Position numbers and translations under genes: made by a program. This document shows positions 1-8,287 of a stretch of 64,000 bases of DNA, one piece after another. Within the stretch, counting starts at the first letter, position 1. The number at the start of each line of letters is the position of its first letter. The notes below the pieces were generated by a model, which did not search any database, was not told where the DNA came from, and was given only the letters and a program-made list of their open reading frames with translations. The DNA comes from Thalassotalea nanhaiensis. GTDB lineage: Bacteria > Pseudomonadota > Gammaproteobacteria > Enterobacterales > Alteromonadaceae. Location of the stretch: assembly GCF_031583575.1 (NCBI RefSeq), contig NZ_CP134146.1:3348001-3412000 (forward strand). Direction: 5' to 3'.

Positions 1-2076
1 GCCGAAGGCTGGTACGAAACTACCGTACATTTTCAACAAGCAGGTATATTTAACTTCATCGACCAGAACTTCACATGGGATTCAGAATATTATGGTGTAG
101 ACGGCGAAGGAAATGTAGTTTATTCAACAGATGGCGGCTCGATGAGCGTTGATGCTGCGGGTTATTACACGATCCGCTTTAACATCGATACATTAGAATA
201 CAGCGCTACGGGAACAGACCTATCAGCACTTTCCGCTCAAGATAATATGTACATTTGGGGTAAAGGTTTTCCACAATATCCTGATCATGATTGGTGGGAT
301 GAAAGTACGTCGTACTACGATATAGCAGACGCGATTCCTTTAGAGAAGAATTTTAATGGCATGGGGGAGCATGTATTTGGCATAGCTGATTTAGAGTTTT
401 CAGATGCGGTTGAACTTCAGTTTGTAAACTCTACTGATGATTCGATCGCTATGCAGTGGGGCTTCAGTAGCCTCGACGCCCTAAACAACAACTCGGGCGA
501 ATTTTATTGGCACAAAACAGTTCAAGAAGACTGGCAATACCTTTCGTATAACGAAGCAGCAGGCTTATACACAGTCATTTTTGACTATGCGGCTGGTAGA
601 GCAACATTAATTAAACAAACAACTGGTATCTATATGGTTGGCGCTGGTACTTACGGCGATTGGGACGTTTCTCAAGCTGTAGCAATGACAGCCTCAGAAG
701 AATGGCCCGGTTGGTATTACGTTGAAATCCAATTTAGCAACGAAGACTCAGGTGATGAAGTTAAACCTTATGGTGATTATAAATTCGTAAGCGATCGTAG
801 CTGGGATAAAGATGATTATGGATTAGTCGATGCTTCAACAAGTGACTCTGGTTTAGTCTCCGAAGGAGAAAGTTTAGATGAAATGGTAAATGGAGGTGGC
901 GATGCCATTCCTGCCCCACCGCCAGGTTATTATGAAGTTTGGTTTGCCCCAGAATCATTAAGCTATGTACTCTATGGAATCGATTCATCATCAACCAACG
1001 TTCGAACAGAAATGTACATAGTTGGTAAAGGCTTTGTCGACTACCCGGAACTTGACTGGTCACCAGACAACGCTATTCCAATGACGAGTAATTTCCAAGA
1101 TCGTGGCGAATATGTTTTTGGCTATGAATGTTTGCAGTTGAGTGACGCCGTCGATATCAAATTCCTAGGTCAACAAGCTTGGGCAGAGACAGAGACAGAC
1201 TTAGACGTTGGCTTTGTCATTGGCGGAGAACAAACCGCGCCAATCATTTGGACACAAGCCGATGTTGGTGATGGCAGTGCTGACCTCAAGTTAGTTGATC
1301 AAGCGGGATTCTACAATGTAAGTTTTGACTACTTAGCTAACCGCATTAATGTAGTGCCTAATAACGCTTGTGGAGGCACCGTTCAACAATACTACTATGT
1401 TGGTCATGGTGTGCCAGGTGACTGGGATGTATCTCAAGCGGAACCTATGCTTATAGATCCCAATTGGCCAACTTGGTACTACATAGATCTGCGCTATAGT
1501 GCTGACGATTCTGATTATAAGTTTGTCAGTGAGCAAAGCTGGAATGGTGAAAACTGGGGATTAATTCCTGGCTCCGACTCAACAACTTCACTAGAAAACT
1601 CAGCTAATAGCAATGCAATTCCTGTTGCTGGCGAAGGCTACTTTAACATTTGGTTTGAACCAAGCACCGGTACATTAGACATTTACGACCTAACTACAGA
1701 TACCACTTATGCTGAAATGTATATCATCGGTAAGGGATTTGTCGATTACCCAGAACACGATTGGGACCCAACCACAGCGATTGCGATGGTGGCCAATTTC
1801 CAAAGTGGCGGTGATTATGTATTTGGTCTTGAATGCCTTGAACTCGGTGCTGCCGTAGACCTTAAATTTATAAGTGAAAAGTCTTGGGATGGACTTGATG
1901 CTGGTTTCGTTAACGGTGGAGAACAAACGGCCCCCATTACTTTCGCACAGATTAAAACGGGTGATGGTTCTTCCGACCTGAAACTCGTCGACCAAGCCGG
2001 GTTCTATGACGTGAGCTTCGACTATCTGCTCAACAGAGCTAGCGTCACTTTAAATGAATCAGGTACGTGTGATTAA
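1..2076 (+). CDS. Modular secreted protein with SusE/SusF-like repeats (5' end missing)
   Basis: The reading frame is open from base 1, so the gene starts upstream of the window; 691 residues are visible. Two kinds of module alternate. Type A contains MYI(W/V/I)GKGF..YP..DW and begins near bases 249, 1012 and 1717. Type B contains VG.G..GDWDVSQA..M followed by WP.WYY and YKFVS..SW, and begins near bases 632 and 1393. The aromatic-rich small beta modules resemble the repeated carbohydrate-binding domains of SusE/SusF-type outer-membrane proteins. That assignment is inference from motif style; no catalytic residues are seen. It lies 75 bp upstream of a TonB-dependent receptor on the same strand, so the pair probably binds and imports one glycan. 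It could instead be the C-terminal binding part of a larger enzyme. Confidence 0.6.
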   Translation, partial: AEGWYETTVHFQQAGIFNFIDQNFTWDSEYYGVDGEGNVVYSTDGGSMSVDAAGYYTIRFNIDTLEYSATGTDLSALSAQDNMYIWGKGFPQYPDHDWWDESTSYYDIADAIPLEKNFNGMGEHVFGIADLEFSDAVELQFVNSTDDSIAMQWGFSSLDALNNNSGEFYWHKTVQEDWQYLSYNEAAGLYTVIFDYAAGRATLIKQTTGIYMVGAGTYGDWDVSQAVAMTASEEWPGWYYVEIQFSNEDSGDEVKPYGDYKFVSDRSWDKDDYGLVDASTSDSGLVSEGESLDEMVNGGGDAIPAPPPGYYEVWFAPESLSYVLYGIDSSSTNVRTEMYIVGKGFVDYPELDWSPDNAIPMTSNFQDRGEYVFGYECLQLSDAVDIKFLGQQAWAETETDLDVGFVIGGEQTAPIIWTQADVGDGSADLKLVDQAGFYNVSFDYLANRINVVPNNACGGTVQQYYYVGHGVPGDWDVSQAEPMLIDPNWPTWYYIDLRYSADDSDYKFVSEQSWNGENWGLIPGSDSTTSLENSANSNAIPVAGEGYFNIWFEPSTGTLDIYDLTTDTTYAEMYIIGKGFVDYPEHDWDPTTAIAMVANFQSGGDYVFGLECLELGAAVDLKFISEKSWDGLDAGFVNGGEQTAPITFAQIKTGDGSSDLKLVDQAGFYDVSFDYLLNRASVTLNESGTCD

Positions 2077-2110
2077 TCACCATTCTTAACCAAGATTAAG
2101 ACATAAATTA

Positions 2111-2138
2111 GAATCATCGAATACTAGTTCGGTGATTC
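2111..2138 (+). promoter_or_regulatory. Intercistronic hairpin before the TonB receptor
   Basis: An 11-bp stem (GAATCATCGAA pairing with TTCGGTGATTC, one G-U pair) with a 6-nt loop lies between the modular protein and the receptor, just upstream of the AGGAG ribosome site. No U-run follows, so it is not an intrinsic terminator. It may set mRNA stability or the ratio of the two products. Confidence 0.4.
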
Positions 2139-2151
2139 ATAGGAGCAAATA

Positions 2152-4953
2152 ATGATATTTAATAAAAACAATAATAAAAGTGTTAGTAGCCTGTTTTGTT
2201 TAAGCTTACTGACAATGAGCATTAATAGTGCTTTAGCACAAGAAGCTAACGACACAGAGCCAGAAGTAAATGATGACGTTGAAGTCATTGAAGTTACTGG
2301 TTACTTAAGCAGTGTAAAAAAATCAATATTATCTAAAAAAGCTGCTGACAGTATATTAGATTCAATTGAAGCTGAAGATTTAGGTAAATTCCCTGATACT
2401 AACATAGCGGAATCACTGCAAAGAATCACCGGTGTATCAATCGATCGAAACGGTGGCGAAGGAAGTAAAGTCAGTGTTCGTGGCTTAGGTCCTGAATTTA
2501 ACGTAGTTACCTTTAATAACCGAATTATGCCAAACCCTGATGGTTCGCGCTCATTTAGCTTTGATATTCTTGCCTCTGAAATGGTCTCTCGTGTCGATGT
2601 TTACAAAACCTCAAAAGCCGAGCTTTCTGACGGTGGTATTGGTGCAGTAATCGATGTAAGGAGCTTAAGGCCACTTGATTTAGATGAAGGAATTACAGGT
2701 GCAGCATCGGTTAAGGCGATGCACGACGAATTATCTGAAGAGACAGACCCACAGTTTTCTGGCGTGATCAGCTTCAAAGATGATGATGGAAATTTTGGTA
2801 TCTCTGCTTCAGTTGCTTCCCATAAACGAACGGCACGCTCTGACTATATGGGTACAAGCGGTTGGTGGCCAATGGAGTACGACCTAGATGGCAATGGTGC
2901 TAAAGAGCTTGTTGCGTGGGCTCCTCAAGGTATTTCTTATGGTTTAGAAGAAGCAGATCGAGAAAGAACAAGTGGTATGGTTGTTGCGCAGTATGCACTG
3001 TCAGACGACTTAGTTTTTACCCTTGATGGTTTATATTCAGAATATGATACACAAGCGGATTATAACCAAATAGCTCATTGGTGGGGCGGTATTAATAATA
3101 ACAATGCTGGTCCTGGTAGCGTTAAAATTGATGAAGAAGGTACATTAGTTTATTGGGCAGGTCACGCTGCACCAACGGAGATGGTTCATTCAACCGGTAA
3201 CCGACCAACAGAAACCTATATGGTCGGATTCAATGTTGAAAAGCTCTTTGCCGATGATTCCGTATTAACATTTGACATGTCTTACGCTAAATCTCAAAAC
3301 ACCGCTGGTGGTACGCAAAGTTTTGCCGTAAGTGGTTTTAGAAATACCACGGAAAGCTCTAGTTTATTTCAGTTAATTCCAGGCGATACAATACCGTCAC
3401 TCACCTTCCCTGTTTATGATGAAGAAACAGGCGAATACACAGGTGAATATCAACAAAACCCGGCGGCACTAACCGATCCAATGTTATTGGCTAACCATTT
3501 TATGGTGGTTGAAGGCGATGATAATGAGGACACTATTAAAGACTTAAAGCTCGACTGGACCAAGTCACTTGAGTTTGGCGTAATATCGAGTGTAAAGGTT
3601 GGCGCATTTTATCATGAAAGAGAATTCCAGCGCACAAGGTTAAGAAGTGCTGATGAAGTAAATAATGGTACTTCAACGGGTTTTGGCGATGATATTCCTG
3701 ATCATATTGGTATTTTAGTTAAACCAAGTGATTTCTTATCTGGCGCTGATGGCTCATTCCCTACCGCTTGGTTAGAAACAGATAACGATGCATTACGTGC
3801 TTATTATGAATCTGACGATTTTATTAAAAATGGCGAATATTACAACCAACGAGTGGATGAAAATGGTGACCCTATTCCTAACCTTGACTACACTCCACAC
3901 GTTGAATTAGCGAATAGCCCAGGGGTAAAAGAAGAAAATATCGGGCTTTATATTCAGCTTGGCCTTGAAGGTGAAATTGCATCTATGCCTTGGTCGGGCA
4001 ATATCGGTGTTCGAATGGTTGAAACAGAACAAACATCGACTGGTTGGGGTGAAGAAATCATTAGTATTACGCCTAACCCAGACGACCCGACAGTGAGCAT
4101 ACTAGAGACTACTGAAGCGAAACCACTTGAAGTAGTGAATGAATACGAAGAAGTGTTGCCTTCAATGAATTTAAAACTAGAGGTTAGAGAAGATGTTGAT
4201 GTGCGATTATCTTTGTCAAAAACTATTACTCGACCTGAGCTAAACAAAATTGGCGTTGATGTAGGCTATAATACCAGACCAACCCAAGGCGGTTTCTTCG
4301 GTGCATCTGGTGGTAACCCTTACTTAGAACCTTATACAGCAACCAATTTCGACATTGCAGCAAACTGGTATATCAATGAGTCATCTTATCTAGGTGTCAC
4401 CTACATGCACAAAGATATCGAAGACTTTATAGTTACCGCGGAAAAAGAAACCGTTATCTCAGGCTATGACTTTCTTGAAACCAGGCCATTTAACTTAGAT
4501 GATGCATCAATTTCGTCGGTAGAAGTAGCAACCAACATAGTGTTTGATTTTTTACCTGGCGCATTTAGTGGCTTAGGCGTGCAGATGAATTACACCTTTG
4601 TTGATGATGATGACGCTTTTGTCGAGACAGATTCATATAGTTTCGGTATTGATGGTTTATCTGATACTGGTAACTTTATTCTTTTCTATGAATATGAAGC
4701 CGTGCAAATTCGTGCTTCATATAACTGGCGTGAAAAATACCTTTGGGGCTTTGAATATGAAGAATACACAACTGACTATGGCCAATGGGATGCCAGTGCA
4801 AGTTTTGATATAAATGAGAACTTTTCGATTTTTGCTGAAGGGGTTAACTTAACGGAAGAATCGGTCAGTAATTATCAAGGTTCGGAAAATCGTATAATCG
4901 ACTACACCTATTATGGCAGAAGGTTTTCGCTTGGTGTACGAGCCTCATTCTAA
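2152..4953 (+). CDS. TonB-dependent outer-membrane receptor (carbohydrate-type)
   Basis: A 933-residue outer-membrane receptor. The signal peptide ends near ALA-QE (about residue 29). A TonB-box-like stretch VEVIEVTGY follows, then the plug domain with KFPDTNIAESLQRITGVSI and RGLGPEFN. The rest is a beta-barrel ending in the aromatic LGVRASF. The plug wording and length are typical of the TonB receptor subfamily that imports oligosaccharides in Xanthomonas, Caulobacter and Alteromonadales (established for the family). AGGAG lies 7 nt before the ATG. The upstream SusE/F-like protein supports a glycan substrate, but which one cannot be read from the sequence. A strong terminator follows. Confidence 0.85.
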   Translation: MIFNKNNNKSVSSLFCLSLLTMSINSALAQEANDTEPEVNDDVEVIEVTGYLSSVKKSILSKKAADSILDSIEAEDLGKFPDTNIAESLQRITGVSIDRNGGEGSKVSVRGLGPEFNVVTFNNRIMPNPDGSRSFSFDILASEMVSRVDVYKTSKAELSDGGIGAVIDVRSLRPLDLDEGITGAASVKAMHDELSEETDPQFSGVISFKDDDGNFGISASVASHKRTARSDYMGTSGWWPMEYDLDGNGAKELVAWAPQGISYGLEEADRERTSGMVVAQYALSDDLVFTLDGLYSEYDTQADYNQIAHWWGGINNNNAGPGSVKIDEEGTLVYWAGHAAPTEMVHSTGNRPTETYMVGFNVEKLFADDSVLTFDMSYAKSQNTAGGTQSFAVSGFRNTTESSSLFQLIPGDTIPSLTFPVYDEETGEYTGEYQQNPAALTDPMLLANHFMVVEGDDNEDTIKDLKLDWTKSLEFGVISSVKVGAFYHEREFQRTRLRSADEVNNGTSTGFGDDIPDHIGILVKPSDFLSGADGSFPTAWLETDNDALRAYYESDDFIKNGEYYNQRVDENGDPIPNLDYTPHVELANSPGVKEENIGLYIQLGLEGEIASMPWSGNIGVRMVETEQTSTGWGEEIISITPNPDDPTVSILETTEAKPLEVVNEYEEVLPSMNLKLEVREDVDVRLSLSKTITRPELNKIGVDVGYNTRPTQGGFFGASGGNPYLEPYTATNFDIAANWYINESSYLGVTYMHKDIEDFIVTAEKETVISGYDFLETRPFNLDDASISSVEVATNIVFDFLPGAFSGLGVQMNYTFVDDDDAFVETDSYSFGIDGLSDTGNFILFYEYEAVQIRASYNWREKYLWGFEYEEYTTDYGQWDASASFDINENFSIFAEGVNLTEESVSNYQGSENRIIDYTYYGRRFSLGVRASF

Positions 4954-4978
4954 GAACCTTATTTAATAACCAATAACA

Positions 4979-5016
4979 AAAGGAGCATCATTTAACAATG
5001 ATGCTCCTTTTTATTT
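4979..5016. terminator. Bidirectional intrinsic terminator
   Basis: A perfect 14-bp stem (4979-4992 with 4997-5010) with a 4-nt loop, A-rich on one side and T-rich on the other. It serves the TonB receptor (+) and the convergent LysR gene (-). Confidence 0.9.
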
Positions 5017-5038
5017 TAAAACAATTATTATTTAGCTA

Positions 5039-5956
5039 TTATTCAGCTCTCAAACTAGCAAGTTCTGGTGAAGATTCAATTTGTTCAACTAACCACTCTT
5101 TAAAAATCTTTACCTTTTTTAAGTGGGATCTTTCTTTTCTACAAACAAAGTACCAACTATCTGGGTGTTTACAGCGGAGCTCTGGAAATGGCTCTATCAA
5201 CATATTGTTGGTAAGTTCATTAGATACGTAAGGTTGCATTCCCATTGCTATTCCTAGCCCTTGTAATGCTGTTGTTAGAGCATGATCATAACTGTCAAAC
5301 CTTAAACCTGCATCAGGTTCAACCCCTTGAACACCAGCTTGCTTTAACCATAATGACCAGTCAATACTTGAAGGGTAAACTTGCAGTATCGGTGCATCAG
5401 ATAAATTTTCAGCAGTAGATAAGGTTGGAAAATTATCTAAAAATGATGGTGAACAAACAGGGAACAGTTCAGAGGTAAACAGATAACTAAATTCCAGCTC
5501 ACTATTTGTTTTAGAGCCAATTTTGATACACGCATCAACATCACTATGATCAAAATCAACATCTTCATAAGAAGTATGAATACGAACATTAATTTCAGGA
5601 TGCTGTTTATTAAATTTATTTAGCTTTGGAATTAACCAGCGAATAGCAATTGTTGAATAAAGTTGAATGGTTAGGGTATTACTGTCCTGAGGTTTCAATA
5701 AAGCTGAGGTGCCATCAGCGATACGTTCAAATGCATCTCGAAGTATTGGATAGTACTTTTTTCCTGCTTCAGTAAGCTCAATTGTACGAGTTTTTCGGTG
5801 AAAAACCTCTATATTCAAATAAGATTCTAATTGTTTAATTTGATGACTTATTGCCGAAACCGACACACATAATTCATCTGCAGCACCATTAAAGGAGCCA
5901 TTTCTGGCAGCCGCTTCAAAGCATTTGAGCGAGTTTAGCGGCGGCATCTTTCTCAT
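5039..5956 (-). CDS. LysR-family regulator, GcvA-like
   Basis: A 305-residue LysR-type transcription factor. The N-terminal helix-turn-helix (about residues 5-65) reads PLNSLKCFEAAARNGSFNGAADEL...SAISHQIKQLE, close to the GcvA subgroup. A periplasmic-binding-protein-like effector domain fills the rest. The start is supported by AAGGA 9 nt upstream of the ATG. It is divergent from the TPR-sulfotransferase, with a 16-bp dyad between them, and convergent with the TonB receptor. Its target is unknown. Autoregulation and control of 6066-8033 are the simplest guess; the carnitine-like cluster is another possible target. Nothing ties it to the glycine cleavage operon 15 kb away. Confidence 0.85.
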   Translation of the reverse strand: MRKMPPLNSLKCFEAAARNGSFNGAADELCVSVSAISHQIKQLESYLNIEVFHRKTRTIELTEAGKKYYPILRDAFERIADGTSALLKPQDSNTLTIQLYSTIAIRWLIPKLNKFNKQHPEINVRIHTSYEDVDFDHSDVDACIKIGSKTNSELEFSYLFTSELFPVCSPSFLDNFPTLSTAENLSDAPILQVYPSSIDWSLWLKQAGVQGVEPDAGLRFDSYDHALTTALQGLGIAMGMQPYVSNELTNNMLIEPFPELRCKHPDSWYFVCRKERSHLKKVKIFKEWLVEQIESSPELASLRAE

Positions 5957-5980
5957 CTTTCAATATCCTTTGTTGAAAAT

Positions 5981-5996
5981 AACTAAACGATTAGTT
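5981..5996. promoter_or_regulatory. Operator-like dyad between LysR gene and sulfotransferase
   Basis: AACTAA-N4-TTAGTT is a perfect 6-bp inverted repeat in the 109-bp divergent region. Its position and symmetry fit a LysR-type binding site; no binding data. Confidence 0.35.
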
Positions 5997-6065
5997 CATT
6001 AATTCAGTTTGTCAAATCAACATAACACTGTCAATATATTAAATAAAAACAAAGGGTAAGGCACA

Positions 6066-8033
6066 ATGACTGACCATAAGCTGTTGAATTTAATTCAAAA
6101 TGCTCAACAACAATTAGCGAAAAGCAATTACCATCAGGCATTAAAGCTGAGTCAGGATCTTTTAAACTTAAACCAAGATATATTTGATGGTTGGTTGATC
6201 AAAGCCATTGCATGTCAAAGCTTGTCACGGTTTTCAGAAGCATTAGAATCAATAAACCAAACCCTACAGATGAACCCAAAATTTGAAATGGGTTATTTGA
6301 TTAAAGTGCAAGTGTTAAGGGCCTTAAAGCATAATAAACAAGCAATAAAAACCTGTGAATTTGGTCTAAAAACATTTAGAGCTAACGCTCAACTGTGGTT
6401 AGAATACAGTGAATTACTTTATGCAATAGCTGATAAACACAGTGCTGACAATGCGTTTAAACAGCATTTAATCTTCAGTGCAAGTAGCCCTAATTTACAA
6501 CAAGCGTTAAGAGCATTTTTTAATAAAGACTTTTTTAATAGCGAAAAAGAAGTACGACAACATTTGAAACGTTTTCCATCCGATGCAAGTGCAATCAGGC
6601 TACTCGGTGAGGTAGCATTGAACTTAGGTGTTTATGAAGATGCGCAAAATTTATTTGAAAAATCGTTACAGCTTGCGCCAAATTATCACTTGGCAAGGCT
6701 CAATTATGCGCACACGTTAAATAAGCGAGAACAAAATAAGCTTGCCTTGGCGCAGATCAAACTGCTTGAAACGCATCAGCCAAACCACCCTCCTGTTCTT
6801 ATTGTAAAAGCAGCAGTGTTAGTCAAACTAGGTCATTATCAACAAGCAATTGAGTTGTATCAGCACTTGTTGAAGCGACAAACAAACCAGGCCGAGTTAT
6901 GGGCATCATTAGGCCACACATACAAAACCACTGGAGAAACAAGTAAAGCCATTGCCGCCTATATAAAAGCCACCGAGATCAACCCACAATACGGTGATGC
7001 TTATTGGAGTTTGGCAAATATGAAAACCTATGAGTTTACTGAAACTCAATTTAAACAAATGTCATTAGCCTACGAAGAACTAAAAGATAAGAAAGATGAA
7101 AACTTAACTCAAATTTGTTTCGCCCTAGGTAAGGCGTATGAAATTGCTAAAGAATTTGATCAATCTTTTTATTTCTATTCATTAGGAAATAATATCAAAA
7201 AACAAATAGAGCCATACTCTACTATTGACACTGAACAGCTTGTGGCCCGTAACAAACAATTTTTTGCAAACTTTAAACCCAAACATAAGTTTTCAAACAG
7301 CAATACGCCAGTCCCTATTTTTATCGTCGGATTACCCCGCTCTGGATCTACCCTACTTGAGCAAATATTATCTTCTCATAGTGCTATAGATGGTACTAAA
7401 GAGCTACCAGACATAATGGCTATCGCACGGAGATTAGGAAACAGAAAGAAAAAACAAGACAAGGATCTTTACCCTCATTCATTAGCAAACCTAACTGCTG
7501 AACAAGTTAAGGAGTTAGGCAATAGCTACTTAACCGCAAGTGAACATTTACGAAATGGTGCGCCATTCTTTATTGATAAAATGCCAAACAATTTTCTTCA
7601 TATAGGATTGATCAAGACTATTTTACCGCAAGCAAAAATTATTGATGCTCGTCGCATTCCTGTTGCAAGCGGCTTTAGCTGCTTTAAACAACTCTTTGCT
7701 GTTGGCCAAAGCTTTAGCAACGATATTAATGATATTAAGCATTATTACCAAAACTATTTAGCGTTAATGTCATTTTGGCAGCAAACTTTTCCAGATGATA
7801 TATACACAGTGAATTACGAAAATGTAGTAAACAATATTGAATCAGAAGTAAGGCAATTATTAACTTTTCTAAATTTAGATTTTGAAGAAAGTTGTTTATC
7901 CTTTTATAAAAATAAACGAGCTGTTGCTACCGCGAGCGCCGAACAAGTTCGTCAACCCATTAACAATAAAGGCTTAAATGCTTGGCAAGCTTACAGTAAA
8001 CATTTAGAACCTCTAATTGAAATTAGCAGCTGA
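6066..8033 (+). CDS. TPR-repeat sulfotransferase
   Basis: A 655-residue protein. Residues 1 to about 330 are tetratricopeptide repeats (alternating amphipathic helices with A..LG..Y..A...Y spacing). Residues from about 415 form a sulfotransferase domain: the PAPS phosphate-binding loop GLPRSGST lies near residues 422-429, followed by LLEQILSSH, and DKMPNNFLHIG lies further on. No signal peptide is visible, so it probably acts in the cytoplasm. The family transfers sulfate from PAPS to peptides or sugars; here the acceptor is unknown. It is common in marine Alteromonadales near TonB receptors. GGTAAGG precedes the ATG. It stands alone between a divergent LysR gene and a 254-bp gap. Confidence 0.8.
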   Translation: MTDHKLLNLIQNAQQQLAKSNYHQALKLSQDLLNLNQDIFDGWLIKAIACQSLSRFSEALESINQTLQMNPKFEMGYLIKVQVLRALKHNKQAIKTCEFGLKTFRANAQLWLEYSELLYAIADKHSADNAFKQHLIFSASSPNLQQALRAFFNKDFFNSEKEVRQHLKRFPSDASAIRLLGEVALNLGVYEDAQNLFEKSLQLAPNYHLARLNYAHTLNKREQNKLALAQIKLLETHQPNHPPVLIVKAAVLVKLGHYQQAIELYQHLLKRQTNQAELWASLGHTYKTTGETSKAIAAYIKATEINPQYGDAYWSLANMKTYEFTETQFKQMSLAYEELKDKKDENLTQICFALGKAYEIAKEFDQSFYFYSLGNNIKKQIEPYSTIDTEQLVARNKQFFANFKPKHKFSNSNTPVPIFIVGLPRSGSTLLEQILSSHSAIDGTKELPDIMAIARRLGNRKKKQDKDLYPHSLANLTAEQVKELGNSYLTASEHLRNGAPFFIDKMPNNFLHIGLIKTILPQAKIIDARRIPVASGFSCFKQLFAVGQSFSNDINDIKHYYQNYLALMSFWQQTFPDDIYTVNYENVVNNIESEVRQLLTFLNLDFEESCLSFYKNKRAVATASAEQVRQPINNKGLNAWQAYSKHLEPLIEISS

Positions 8034-8063
8034 TACCAATCCAAATAACGATCTGTTCATTGA

Positions 8064-8083
8064 GTAACTCATATATGAGTTAC
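8064..8083. repeat. 20-bp perfect palindrome
   Basis: GTAACTCATATATGAGTTAC is perfectly self-complementary and lies 30 bp after the sulfotransferase stop. No U-run follows. The flanking bases (TACCAAT... TGTTCATT) recur in looser form near 30402-30422. It could be a transcription end, an operator or part of an intergenic repeat. Confidence 0.4.
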
Positions 8084-8287
8084 CCTTCGGCATGTATCCC
8101 CCCCAAAAAAAAGATAGTTTAGAAAATCTAAACATCCGTCAAATATTAATCGTTTGTAGCTTACTCCTTATCAGCCTAGGCTAGATAAAACTTTGTAAAC
8201 AATGACTATTTTATTGGCTAACTTAGGTTTGTTGCTGTAGCCAAATAATAATAAAAATAATTTGTTATACCAACAATGGGAAGCAGC

